A stretch of DNA of 64,000 bases from Dicaeum eximium (lineage: Eukaryota > Chordata > Aves > Passeriformes > Dicaeidae), in contig VWZP01010904.1 in the NCBI GenBank assembly GCA_013396995.1, positions 5,058,363-5,122,362 of the forward strand, read 5' to 3'. Made by a program: the position numbers and the translations under genes. Positions 46,664 through 61,000 of this stretch are shown piece after piece; position 1 is the stretch's first letter, and each line of letters opens with the position of its first letter. Under the pieces are notes generated by a model, which was not told the DNA's origin, made no database searches, and saw nothing but the letters and a program-made list of their open reading frames with translations.

Positions 46664-49600
46664 TTACCTCAGTTTTCAATATGGATCACTAGGTAGATGA
46701 AAAGAGAGGGAAACTGAGAATCTTAAATAGCAACAAAACTTGTAAGTCTTGAACTGAGACAGTTAGCAAAGCTGTCTGTTTATTTTTCCGGAAATATAAC
46801 AGCAGTAGAACATGAAACACTTGACCACCTGTGGCACCAGGAAATTGGATTTGATGAGCTACAAAATCCTTTCTATTCTTAAACTCCAGTGCCCCTGTAT
46901 TGATTTCCTCAAAAACTCCTGTCTGTCAATACAATTAGTTTTATTTACATTGCAGACAATCTTGACAAATCAAATTGTCAAATTATCAAATTACCTGATA
47001 ACTCAAGAAAAATGTTGAAATTTAATAGATGTGCTTAATGTCAACCAAAGTCATATTGCAGGAAGGATAAAATTATTAGCTTGGAGAAAAATACACTTTT
47101 GGCTTCTAAGGCTAGATATTTACTTGCATAAGATCTGTAGGATTGGATTTTAAGGTAAAAGATATTTTCCATCTCACAGTGCTTCACCCTTCTCACTTCA
47201 GCTTTAAATTACCTTCACATGAGTAACAAAAAGAAGAAAATAGAAAACCTGTAAATTCTACACATCTGCCAAGCCCTCCAGTACTCATGTCAGCCTACAC
47301 ATTTACTTGTGTGTCCTTGACTACTCCAGAACTGTCATGAGTGTAACACCTTCAGATGCCAGCCTACATCTGTCTACCTCCCCTTTGCATTGGAGAGACA
47401 GGAAATGCTGGTTTTTCAGGGTGCCATCCCATACTTCCACAGATTGTCCACTTCCACCATATGTTATGGACATTATCAGCTATTTGTACTTTAAGTACTC
47501 TTCAGGTCCCTTATGTGAAAAATATATATCTTGGATGTCTGGTCAATCCTAGGAGCTCCACGTGATCCTTTCAAAATCTGGAAGTAGCTGTGTTTCCATT
47601 TATGACAAACTGAATTTCATCTGTTCACCATCCCTGCCTATCCTTGCCCTGGTGGGTATGTTGAGGCTTTTCCAGGACAAAGTCCAAACTACTTTGTTTG
47701 CTTGAAGGTGCTTCACTGCAGGGTCTGCCTTTGATCCAGCAAAAGCATGCCACAATTTTGCCATCCTATAATGAATTCTGAGTTTACATGGTACTTTTTT
47801 TTCTGACACATTTTCCACACATCTTTTGTATAGTAGCAACTTAATAACTTCAAAAAGATAAGACTTCATAACCTGTACGAGTTCCACCAATGCATAGATA
47901 AAGTAAACAATCCCAGCACCTAAAAGTCACCTGGCAGAGATCAGTACAATATATAAAAAGATTAGAAACCAAAACACGAGTCCAAAGAGAAGTGTTACTG
48001 AATGCTGACAACTGGAGTGAAAGGAAAATGGTTCCATGTATCCCATTACTTGCCTTTGCTGTTTTTGGGAACCCAATGACCACAAACCAACAGAACCTCT
48101 TATGTTTTACCCAGGTTTATGAGATAGAGAAAAAGATGCTCACTCAGTAGTCACAAACATCTTAATTTCAAGATGAATGATTGGTTAACTAAGATTGCTG
48201 TAATTACCTGCTAATCAGCAATACTCAATGTTGGCCAATTCATAATGGCTTTACTGCTCTTCACAGTCCTGCACCATCCTATGTTTTTGTCTGAGTGGAC
48301 CATAGGATTCCTCTCAGTTCCACTCAATATTTGCTGAGCCATGTCTTCATTCATATCTTCAGAATCTTTTTTTTAATGTCCCAGCACAACTTCAGATATT
48401 TGTTCAGGAGTCTACCTATATTAATCAGCATAAGGAATAACAGATCTCTAGGCCACCTGCCTGTACCTTGAAAATGGTACTATTTAAGAGAAAGAAAAAC
48501 AACAAAAGAAAAATGATAGAATGAAACAAGAGAAGTTATAGAAGCTATTTAGTTTCACTCCTGGTCTGAAATGCTATAATTTTCTGATAGGGGTCCAACA
48601 GTGCATGACATCATAAATCCATCAATTCACGCAGTAACAGCAGAGCATTGTGATGTATGACCATGGTGTTCAGCACTGTTTTTAAAACACTGCAGTGAGG
48701 GAAATCACAGAAATGCAAAGGAAAGATGTTTAGGTGCATATGTCCATACATACAGCATGATGAGACCTGGTGTTGCAAATCATTTAACCCTCAGGAAAAA
48801 CCTGGCAAATTTCAAAGGTACATGTAACCTTGGAAGAGCATGAAATGAAAAAACCTTAGGATACTGTTTGGATGCACTCAAGTAAAGTAAAGGACACATT
48901 TCTAAACTCTCTCACAATATAAAATGTTCTCTCCAGCCTGGGCATTGCAACTTCTTATTATGTTCACTTCCAGTACTGAGAGGGGAAAGATGTACAAGAA
49001 AATCTATACGGCAACACAACTTGATGGATTGCTTCAGCATCAGTCAGCAGCATTTATAAAAAAATGTAACACTGAAAACTGTGTAATGTATTTTATTCTT
49101 AAAACTTACGAAATACATATAACAAACAGCATCAATTGATCCTGATTTATTTTGTTTGCATTCTGTCATCATCTATTTTCCTGTTGAACAGCCAGCTTGT
49201 GACAATACACTTAAAGGATGAGATAAAATAGTTTTTAAATTTGATTATACTCTTTGCACTTGAATGCAAAGGTTGTGTTAGAACTTCCATTATGAACTCC
49301 TGTTTTGGCAGGGTTTATGTTGGCACTGTAAAAATGTGTTTCTGACTTAGTCTGTTTACCTAAGATTTCTGTCTTAGTGGAAATGGTCAAGAATTGCCTA
49401 ATGAAACCACTTTCTTATTAGAAAAGACTCACTCACTAAAATTTTTTGACCCATCTGTCAGTTTTAACACAACCTTTTTCAGTGAAGTTATCTCATGTTA
49501 TGTATTTTTTCCTGATTGAGGCTGGAAAGTGAGACCTGCCCCTCTTCCTGAACAAACAGCTAAGGCATTCAGAGGGGATTTGGACAATCCCACTTCACTG

Positions 49601-50038
49601 CCCTGCTCTGCAACTGGCAAAACTGGAATTTAAACCCGTGTGTCTGTATGTGATGTGTGCCCGAGGCATGAAGCTGCTGATTGCTGCTGTTTTGCTAGTT
49701 AAAAGAAAACAGCTCAGAGCTAACCTACTTTGCTGTTGAAGCTGAGATATCCTGAGATCTCCCCAGCTCTATGCACATAGCAGCTGTTGTCAGAATAAAT
49801 TAAAGCACTGTATGTAGTCCCATAAAATATTGTGCCATGTTTACACAGGTACAAGCGATCCCACATTACATGAAGCAGCAGAAAGGCTGCCTCTGGAAGG
49901 GGCTGGACTTGCTTCTGCTGTACACTGCACACAGTCAGATCTAAAAACCAGAGGGATATATTAATATTTTTAAAAAAACCCTAAAATTTAAATGCCAGTG
50001 TATGTGAATGGTTCAAAGTAGACATCCACAGTCTTGCA

Positions 50039-50311
50039 ATGTCTGAATATATGCTCAATATACACACTGCAATCAAAAATCAGTTTGGCAGGGAATTCCT
50101 TGACAATACTGGCTTGAAACTCAAAGATACATTAAACCTCTTCCTTATCTCAAAACAGAAGGCACACAAGCCAGGCTTTGTCAGTGGGCCATGCCTTGTG
50201 CTGTGCCCAAACTGTGGTTGTGTTTTTGACTATGAAGTAGATGATGAATGTGCTTTTTGTCTTAGTGATGAATTTGCTGCCTTATGGTTAATGGTGAAGA
50301 TTCAGGTATAA
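50039..50311 (+). other. Unassigned 90-codon open frame with a CxxC...CxxC motif
   Basis: I do not recognise this frame. It starts at an ATG and runs 90 codons. Its second half has CPNCGCVFDYEVDDECAFC (residues 56-74), a CxxC-x12-CxxC arrangement reminiscent of a small zinc ribbon. The frame ends CAG|GTATAA, which would fit a splice donor. A CACAG acceptor-like site lies just before the ATG (around 50028-50032). This could be a real internal exon, a decayed pseudogene or chance. Nothing nearby supports a gene model. Confidence 0.15.
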
Positions 50312-51689
50312 AGTGCCTGGAATTTCTGTTTGTAAGGTGAACCCTTATCTGTAGAGAATAATCAGAGTGAGGATCAGGATTTCAGGATGCTGTTGTTTCT
50401 AGGGCAGCTTCTTATGGGGAAACAATGAGATAAGGAAGATCTCAGCAGAAGACCTAATTATTACTTATTATCTTATCTTTATTTTTTTCCCCTTTTCCCC
50501 TTGATTCTTGAGAAGGATTTATTTTCAGGGGCAGCCATCCAAAACCATTTTTGTCTATTTTTGGGGCCATATTTCCCACTTTCTCAGTAGAATAAGTCAG
50601 CCAGTCCACCTTCTCATGGAAAAATAAAAATAAAAAATTAAAAACTTTTATTTAAAAGTTTAAAATTTTAGTTATAAGGAAGATCAGACTGTTTATTTTC
50701 ATTGTATTTTTGAACGTTAGGCAGATGATTTAGTCATGAAGAGGTTAAAACTCCCATGTACCTAAAATATGTTCTTAGGAATAGATTTCAGTTATGTTAA
50801 AACAGCACAAACATATCAAGCCTCTATACAACTCTACACAATTCCCTTTCAACATATGGCTAGTAAAGGACATTGATGAAAACAGTGATCTAAGAATTTT
50901 GAAAACCTCTGGCATAAATACTTCAGTTAAAAACAGAGATATAGTGAGAAGTATGGGAACTTAGGAAACCACTTGGGGTTAATAGTCCAATAAAGTACAT
51001 GAAAGATTAGTTTGAAATTAAAGGCACTTTTCATATCTCTAGTATAACTGAAGCAAGGAAAACAGTTGGTGAACATGTCACTCACTTTTTAGACATGTCT
51101 CAGCTGTCCATGTGCTTACCACATCACCCTGTTAAATTTTTAGAGTTTTTAATATGAATATCAATCCTTCTTTTCATAAATGTAACCCATAAATGCCAGA
51201 AATCCCTTAGGAGTTTTCTTAGACTTTATTTAATGCCCCACAAGAAAGGATGTAAAAGAGACCTTTCTTTTGTAAAGTGATCCTATAATTCTGTTCAATA
51301 TCCATCATTTTCAAGGCCAAGTAATCATATTTAATGGATCCTAAATTACTTTCTGTCAGGCAAGGATTCCCTTGATAATATTAACCAGTACAGAGGGCTG
51401 ACACTTGGAGGGCTGAAACTAAGAGGTTTTTTTATTGCAAGCAGCTTACAAGTACTTAGACAGGGGTGATGATCACTAGCCCTGCAGTAGGCAAGGGTCA
51501 GTGTTTCCATTTTGACCTGCGCTTTCAATGGGTTTTAACTTGGCTATAAATACTCAAATTGGTTTCTGCCAAAAAAGCAATGCCTAAGGTGACCTGCAAA
51601 GGATTTTTATCCAGTGCTGTGTTTGTCTTCTATTTTTTTCTGTCATTTTTTAAAGTGTGTGTGTTATGATTTCTCATAACATTTGAAGA

Positions 51690-52080
51690 TATTGTCTGAG
51701 AGCAGCAAGAGCAGGATGCTCTCTGCTCTCTAAAGAAAAGGGAGCCAGGAGCCAAGGGTGACCAAAGGCAGTGCAAGGCTGTGATTGCACTAACAAAGGT
51801 CCAGTCTCATAAAACCCAAGGCAGAGGACAGTGATGTCCTCACCAAGGACACCAAGTCTGGTGATGGCAATGAGGCTCAGCCAACAGTCCAGGTGTTGCC
51901 AGACAAATCTGTGGTGGTGAGACAAGTGCAAGTCCAAGCTGTGAAAGTGAGTCAGTGAGTCAGGATCAAGCCTGGATCACTGGGGTACATGGCCAGACAT
52001 AGCCCAGGACCCTTGGCAGGGATCAAGTGAAAGAGCAGGGAATTGAAAGGAGCTTCTGAGCAAGGAGGGTTCAACCAGGC
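51690..52080. repeat. Possible unclassified dispersed repeat
   Basis: A GC-richer stretch with caccaagtctggtgatggca, atgaggctcagccaacagtc and tcagtgagtcaggatcaagc, bounded by AT-rich DNA. The style resembles bird interspersed sequences of the ERV/LTR kind, but I cannot name a family. Frames across it are not convincing. Confidence 0.2.
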
Positions 52081-55000
52081 CCCTTCTTACAGTTTTTTCT
52101 CATGCAACTCTTTTCTCAACAATCTAAACCACGACTGTGCAGCTGCACTGTGTCTGTAGTGACTTGAGAAGAGATAGAAATCCCTTGGAGCAGGGGCGTG
52201 AGGCTGCACTCCGAATACTGGTAAATGCAAGTCTGCAAGTTTTTTCCCACCTCAGATTTTTTTATATACTTTTATTTTTCTGCTGAAACATTTAAGAGTC
52301 CAGAAAAGCAGCATTATGTCTAGTCTTTCATCTTGAGTAAAAGTTTTTGTAGAGAGGAGCTTATTGTGCTGTGAAGAGGTGGCTGGGAATGCATCCAGTC
52401 TATGAATGCCTGGAATTTTAGCTAGAGTGCTTTCATGAATTCAGAAGTTATGGAATTGAAATTTCAAAAATGACACTATTTTTCCAGGTATTCTATAGGA
52501 ATTTAAGTTCAGAAAATATTTTAATAAAAGCTACTTAAATTCATTATTCAAACATTATCAAAACACTTTCTGTCTCAATTTTTTCATAGAGAATGGTACT
52601 GAAGATTTCAGGATATGAAAGATTGGGGTTATATGGTCTGGACTGAGTTTGATAACAAGCACATGATTTTCTGTGCTGTCAAATGGAAAATAATGTATTT
52701 GTTACCTCTATTGTACAATAAGATCCAGCACTAATGAGGAGGGAATCTGCTCTATGTTATTGAAATTAAGGACCAATAATGGGATACACTGAAAACTTAG
52801 CATTGCCGATCTAGTTTTTAATAACATAGACACAAAGACTGAGTGACATTTCTCTGTCTGTTTGCTAAAAATTTCTTTTTCATTACAAATTAGTCATTTA
52901 AAGGATGGTCTTGCTCCCATGTGTAATTGCTTACAAGGGTGGGGTAACCCTGGGGTTTCTCTGGTAGGAAATATTCATCTCCCATATAAAAATGGCTTCA
53001 TGGTCTACTACAGAGAAAAATATGCCTTTCAGACTTCCTCTGTGCTTCAGTTTGTTTCTGAAAATTGAAAGATCAAATATTTTCTTGACCAAAAAAATGA
53101 TTTAAAATAAGATTTGTTATTACTTGTGCAGTGCTGAAACACCATGGCACTTGTTGTCACATCATGCCTAGGAACAAACATTCCTGCTATCTGGGGAAAA
53201 TACAATAGCTTTTGTTAATTGTCCCAAAGTCACATTCTGCAGACATAGCTACAGGTGGTAGTACCAAGTCTCAAGTCAAGGAATTCCCAATACTTCTGCA
53301 TGCCATGCTTTTTCTGTATCATCTCCATAACAAACAAAATAGACAATAAAGATCCTTTCCATCTGCCAAACAGTAGTCACATTTTATCGTAAGTTTCATG
53401 TTCCATTTTTCTTTTATAATTTCTACTAATTTGTACTCTTTTGTACTCAATCAAGCTTCCACCCTTGTCTCTGATAAGTGCTTTGCACAGATCCTACAGA
53501 ATATATCTGAACTGTGCACACACCCCTAGGAATCTAACCACCAGATGATCATGGACTTGGAATGGAAAAAGCTTTTTCCATCATCCCCAACTACTATATT
53601 TAGGTGAAGAAAATATTGTTCCTCAAAAGTAACATTATTTCACAGAACTATTTTTTTCTTTTTTTGGAACTGACAGGTGCCAATATTCATCTACAGTGGA
53701 GAGTCTGAATCAGTGATATGAGCATTATGCAGAAGTCTATGAATGTGGACCTAACAAAGAAAATAACCTTTTACAATGTCATATAAAGCACAATGAAGAG
53801 AATTTATCAGACTATTTTTTTTCAAGTACTCAGGTAGAAACAAATACTTCTGTTTACAGGATTCCATGAAAGACTGAAAGGAATTAAATCTTTAAAAATA
53901 TTTTATTAGGAGATAGGAGTAGGAAAGGATAGTAGGATCAGTTGTGAAAGCAGTTGAAGGAGGCATTATGAATTTGATGATCATAGGAGAGTAAAAAAGT
54001 GGGAGAAAATGAAGCTGAGAAATATCAACATATCCAACAAGCAACCTAGGTTTCCTTAGAGTCAGGACAAAAAAGATAATGAGAAATCACTGACACAAAT
54101 GAAACATCTCAAAATTTTTCTGTGAAGTAAATATTATCAATATGCATTAATTTTTTTAACATTTTCATGAGGTCTTCTGGAGGAGATGATTTAGTGTACA
54201 GGCTTTGGGTGGGGAAGACAATAAAATCCATTTTTTCTCCGATTTAGAGTGGCCAGGGACTAATACTCTGTGGTGAGCGCAAAAGGCAGAAAATGCCTAT
54301 CTGACTTTGATAGCTTGGGCCAATACCCTAACCAGCAGGAAATGAGGTTCTTTATGGGAATTTCAGCACCATTATAATTTTCAAAAGTCTTTTACTCATT
54401 CAAAATGTAAAGAAGAACAAATGTAAAAACTGCTAGAGCAAGAGGAATTATTGTTATCTTTTTAGTTATACCTTCTTTAGCCCTGCTTTTGCCACTTCTG
54501 GCATTTTAAAGCACAATCCATTTCATACACATTTTCCAGGAGAAAATCAATATGAAACTCTAATCTGAGCTATAAGTAGTTGCTACACTGAGAAAAAGTT
54601 TGATACACTGAACTGCTCAACCAAATAAATAATTTAGATAACTGAGTCAACGGTGCTGAAAAGAAAGTCTTCATTAATGGACATCACTGAGAGAGCAAAG
54701 AAAGCAAAATGAATCATCAGTCTATTGCCTTTAATAACATGATTAAAGAAAGAAGGTACTGAATTATTAAGAACAGTGGGGATGGAAAAGAAAAAGAGCA
54801 AAACCCATAAAGGTACCAGTTTGCAGAATGATGATGAACTGGATACTCTTGCTATTCTGAAGGGGTTTGTTTTTCTTTTAATTTTATAACTCTGAGAGCT
54901 GACAATTACATAGGCCTTGATTCACTACCTAGCAAAATCACAAGCATCTCCTTCCCCTCAGTTTCATATAAATCAATGATTTATGTAATTTACATATAAA

Positions 55001-58000
55001 AGTGGATTAGCAACTGAATCTTCAGAGGCCCCTGAAGTAGTATTACAATCAACTCTTATTCCTTTAGAGGTTAATAGCAAAACTCAGAGAGAGATCCTAA
55101 TGAGGACAGAAACAACCTCCAGGATTTTGAAGATGGGAGAGGAGAGTAACTTACATAGTTTTTCTTTATGCAGAGAAATAAAGATGAATTCACAAAATTT
55201 AATTCCACAAGAGAGGAATATTTTAGAATTATAATAGTATGCTTTGAATCCACCTTCCAGATAATTCCACAAAGCCAATTTCCTTAGAGTCCCTCAGGCA
55301 TCGCTTCAAGAAAAGGCTAGCTTTACTGCCCCTTTTTATTTGACTTTTCAGCTGGATATTGTTCTTCATATACAAGCTTATGTGTACCCTTAAATGGGAT
55401 GTAAAGTTCAAAGATTTCTTGTACGCTGGACTGGTTTTGCTCTCACAAATGATCCAAGTCTGCTCTGTGGATATAGAATCCCTAAGTAATTATACATTTG
55501 GATTTAGTTTTAGATTTGCAACTCTTCAAAAGAATATTGTAAAAAGCTGAGGTAAGTCCTTGTCCATGACATCTGTGCATAAAGATTTGCTCAGATTCAC
55601 TTGGTTATCTAAGTACTTGCTTTTTACATGCCATTAAAGCATGATGAAAGGGTATGCTGGGGATTTTATATTCTAATTTGATTTGATCAGTTGTTAACTT
55701 TTATTCCTTCTGAATTGGACAGTCTAACAGCAAGTGTAACCTCATTTGGTGTACTACAGAGACCTCTTAATAATGATAACATGACCTGTTATCATTTTTA
55801 CAAAATTCCATTGTATAAAAGACACAGATTTATTTTATTTATTTAATTTCATTTATTTCTATTTTATTTATATTCTCATAAATTTACCTCATGAAATTCA
55901 CATTTACATGCTAGCCTTTGCTGTCTAACCCTGTGGATACAATGCTACAACCTCTGCCCCCTTCCCACTGCCCCATGTTTTGTTTCTGTCATCCCTTTCA
56001 TTGGGCTACACTGTGTTTAAATTGCATTGTTAGCTATCCTAGGAAGAACAGAGAACTCTGTATGTTTATAGTACTACAAAAATAATTAATAACTTCAGCC
56101 TGATCCCACTCATAAAAACTCCTGCATATCCCTGCCCTATATTGAAAGCATGTGTTATAAATTTTCTGAAGAAACTACAGACGCCGACTGCAAAAGGGAA
56201 GTGAAGAATATGGTCAGCAGCAGAGATGTTCAGTGTATGACCAGCACAGCAACTCTTATCACCTCTTCTGTTCCTACCTGGGAAAGGAATTGTTTGATCC
56301 TTTGAGCAGGCTGCCAGGACAACCTGTCCATCTTTTGATCCTTATTTAAAAGAGTGAGGAATGAGGACATACAGCAGTAATTTAATTGCCCTCACGAATT
56401 TCATCTAACCAGCAGGCTATGAACAAGGCACTCCAGCTCTACATCACTGATGAAGCTCATATAGAGATATTGGAATATGTTGCTTAATGCACTGCAGACA
56501 GAAGTTTGTGTACTGTAGTAATGACTGTGGTATTGAAATCTCTTGGCACAGTATTCTCAGTGTAAATCATCAGGCATTCCAGAAGGAGCAGAATGGAGCT
56601 AGATGGGTATCTATTCTTATTATCTCTTCCCATGCAAGAAACAATGGGTCCCAGCTGAAGCTAACGACAAAGCAGCAAGAACAAACAACAGGGTGTGGTT
56701 TGCTTGTTTTCAGAATGGCTTATGCAGACAGAAGATGAAAACTACTATTTCAGTAGTTAAAAATTTAGAGATCCTGTCAAGTGTTAGCATCCAACTGAAT
56801 AATTTCATGCCATCTAAATATGCCTTCTCCAACAGATGCTTTTTTCCTGAAGTATGATAGACAAAAAACTCCAAGGTATAACTGAGTGGCAAATGTCCAC
56901 AGATCCCCACAGAAGATCAGGGGCTCTTTTGCTGTCTGTTTGCCAGAGATGGCAGAAAACGACTAAATAAATTCTCCTCTCTCAGTGTGGCATTTTTGGT
57001 TTGTTTCCATCTTGGCAAACTGTCTTCATTGTCTGACTCAGAGAAAAAGCTATCCCCAGTGTTTATGTTGGAGCTGAGAGTTTTGCTTAACCCATTGATT
57101 GATAAATTTTAGAGTGTCCAGACCTTGGGTTCCTTTATATTAGATTCACTTTTAATATAGTTCATTGAACTTGGTTGCAACCCCTAAAATGTCTTTGGGG
57201 ATCCATTTATAATTTTCCTATCTTGAATTTTTCCCGTGTCTCCTGAAATACAGTATTTTATGTGGTTGCCCCACTGCAGCTGGTTGGTAACCATGAATCC
57301 CAGTGTGTTACTGACTGTATGAAATCAGCATGGTGGCCAGTAAGGCCTAGGTTTCAAAGCACAGACCAAATACATCTTCTTTTACCCGGACTTTCACTTC
57401 ATGAAACTGCAGGAAAATAGTAACTCATTTTCTCTGTTTACTTCAAAAACACAGAAAGGATTCAGTGACAATAGTAGTTTTCAGCCGAATACATTTTAGC
57501 ACCTGTTAAACAGAACAGTATCTTGACAGTGATATGATTAGACTTACCAGCAAACCTGAAAACAGACTAATTAAGACTGACATAAACCCCCCAATAACAT
57601 ACCCTATTCAGAGATGTCCAAAGCAGTTAAATCTACAAGTGACAAGTGTTGGTTTCACCCAGCTCAAGTGAGGAAGAATGAAAACTGCAGAAACAGAGAG
57701 CTTTGATAAACAGGATCATCAGGTTATCAGTTATTTCTATTATGTCATCACTGCATTTCTACTTCAAAAGAACTTTTGGCAAAGAGACTTTACAAGCAAC
57801 GTGTAGTTGGACATAACATAATATTCTAATTAAGTATATTGCAAGGAAAGATGATTTAATTTTTGTGCTTTAGGAGCATTTTACTGTGTCTAACAAAAAC
57901 ATGACAGTGGTAACATTACAGAAATTTTCTGGTTTTTCTTTGGCAGATGCCTCAGTTATATAATAATAATAATTTTCTAGAAGTGTGGCTTTTAACTTAA

Positions 58001-61000
58001 AGACATCAAGACTTTAGCTTGTGTGTGTAACAGTCACTGAATCAATATTTTAGGAGAAATGAGGTCCTTCTAGGGATTCTGAAAATAGACCATGACTTAA
58101 ACTTGCCCTAATATTTCACTCTGAACTCCAGAGAATTACAACTGGACAGTAGTTATTCAGGTAGTAGAGGCTGATGCTGACTAGCATCCCAAACTGAAGA
58201 TATTAAAGGACCAAAAGTTGTCATTTTTTTCAGGATATTATCTGAAAAAATCATCTTGGGTTCTGTAATCAGGTGATTTTTTCCATAGTCAGGTGATATT
58301 TTAGAAAGTGCAGGAAACTGCCCTAAGGGCAGCTGTATATCTGGTGATAAAAGCCTTGCAGGGCTGAATCTCTGACCTTCTTTTGAAAACTTTAGTTAGC
58401 CTGTGGGCTCAAAAACCAAAAGTTATTTGAATCTATGGATAAACAGCAGACTCAGTTTTTGGAATTAATACCTCTTAGGGGTAATCTCATTTATCCACAC
58501 CAGGCACTATATTATATGAAAGGTAATTCAGAAGGGAATATGTTACATTTTCTGTAACATCTGCAACACCAGAGCCAGCTCATCCAAAACTAAAACTATC
58601 TGGTTGTCAACTTTATCATTTCACCCAAAGGAAAGCTGACAGCTTTTAGATAATCTACTTTCTAAGTCCTTCTGCAGAGAGCACTTCCCTTGAAGCCTGA
58701 TGTGTGTTTTTTTGGCAATTGCAGGCGAATCAAAACCTGGACACAGAGCAGTCTCCATCAGCTCTTCTCACCAAATATTTAATGAAGTTCCAACAGCCTG
58801 GGTTTTCCATAGTTGATGCTCAAGGACAGCGTTTCTTCTTTAATGGTTGATCTAAAAAAACCCCACCAACCACTTTTGCATAACCTTACTGGGATTACTT
58901 GATCTAGTGGGCTTTCTCTGGTAGTGTTTTTTACTTTCAGTCTGTCTATAGTGAGAAAAATGAGGCTTTCTGTCATATGGATTCAGCTTTCTACATTTTA
59001 ATCAGATGCCCATCAAATTCAGACAAGGCATAACAAATATTCATGACAATAAGGCAAAAATCTCAGACTTTGAATTACTTTAGCAATTCCAAAATCTCTC
59101 TGGAAAACAGGGATGCAACTGGATCTCAATTGAGGCCTGATTCATCACATCTGTATCACTGACTGTTCTAGAAAATAGCTTGAAAGAATGCAAGTGTGAC
59201 TGTGTGACTCTGTGTGTCTGAGGATGTGGTAAAAATTTTATTTTTCCTTTAAGAAAAAGCTGCTGTATACCAAACTGCATGCAAACCTAGGCAAAAAAAA
59301 AAAAAAAAGGTGGAAAACAGATATTTGACTAATCAAGATTTTTAAGATCAGTAGTATTTTGTGATAAGAATAAGGTTTTACAAAGGAAGACAAAGGCTAT
59401 CTACTGTGAGAATAGTGCCTGTGCCACCTGTGGCCCTTCCTTGTCTTTCTCACCACAGACTAGATATTAATGCTGTGCTTTAAATATATGAGACTGCTTA
59501 AATCACATCAAGTCCTCCTCAGGAGAATGTTTAACAAACAGAGAAACAGTTAACCTCCAATTTATCAGCACACACACTGGCAGAAACAGTCTCAGAGAGA
59601 TTGAATAAATCACAAAGCTGTTTCCATACCCTCATTAAAATTTTTTTTTAATAAGACAACCTATATGGACAGATGACTGTCCTAAATGATCAGTAGTAAA
59701 AAATTTATAAATGCCAGATTAATAACAGGAATTACATGTTCCAGTAAAACTCTACAATGTGATCAATTTGGCACTCATTATTTATAAATATTTTATAATA
59801 TTTATATTTAGTCACTGTGTAAGACAATAGTAGTTAAGCTGTGTCCGTTCCAGACAAAGCTGAAGGAGTTTGGAGCTATTCCACCCTCCAATATTATAGT
59901 AATTTTCATCTTTTGAATCTGTCCCAAATGGAATAAAATTGTCCAGTCATGCTGTGCAACAATATTTTCTCAAATGTGTATCAACTCTTTTTGAGACTTG
60001 TTAATTTATATTCTACATATTAAAGTGCTTTTCCAGAGGGAGGAAGTTGGAAAGGGCTGAAAGGGAAGGAAAAGAATCTAGTTCAAATATTTCACAATTC
60101 ACTCAAAATCTAGTTATGTGCTGAGGCCCTACAGTTTGGTAGATCTTACTCCACCTTTGATCAAGTCACACGTGGTCATTCGAAGCCGTCAGGCAGCCTT
60201 CATTTCCTCCAAGAACCCACACAGATCAGTCTGATGGGCTGCTGCAATATAGAAATCACAGGGTTTGGGTTGAGGGGGGCTGCTTAGGCAGTCACAGTTA
60301 TAAGTCTCCATTGCTGCTTATAGGAATAAAGGCTATACAATTTCTAACAAAATACTGTTATGGCTTGATGTAAGAAAAACAACACATAACCAACCAAAAG
60401 TATTTTCTGAACATCCTTTAAATCTTTCAAGCAAGGTACTCCAAACCCTTTTTAATAATTTATGTGTTGTTCCAAACTCAAATGAAGTCAAAAATCATGG
60501 CAATCCACAGTGGTGTCCTTGAACAGTGTGAAGCTTTCAGGAAGTGGTAGCTATTTTGTGGTGTCTTCTGAGTAAATTTTTCAACCCTACCTAGAGTTCA
60601 GAGCAGCATGGAAACACTTCTACTTTCCTGAAGTCAGGCAGGTGTAGATCAAACACTGTACATTTATCAGAGCTTTACAGGGGAATTGCTGGTAGGTCAC
60701 TGATATGCAAAGCTAACCTTTAATTGTCTTCAAAAGTTTAAGGATCATTTAAATTGAAATTCTACAGGGAAAGGAGGATGGAAATGTGAAATAAAGAGTC
60801 TATGGGCCTGATTCATGAAAAAGTTACAGACCATTTACATAGTAAAGGAATGCATGAAAATCCTTTACAGTGTGCCTATGTGATTTATTAAATTCCTTTT
60901 CCGTGTGTAATCGGTTAACTGCACTTGAAAGGTGTAGATTCCAGAGACGAGAGCAAAAGGCTGAAGAAAATGAGATAGAGCATTGTACCTTGCTCAGGAT

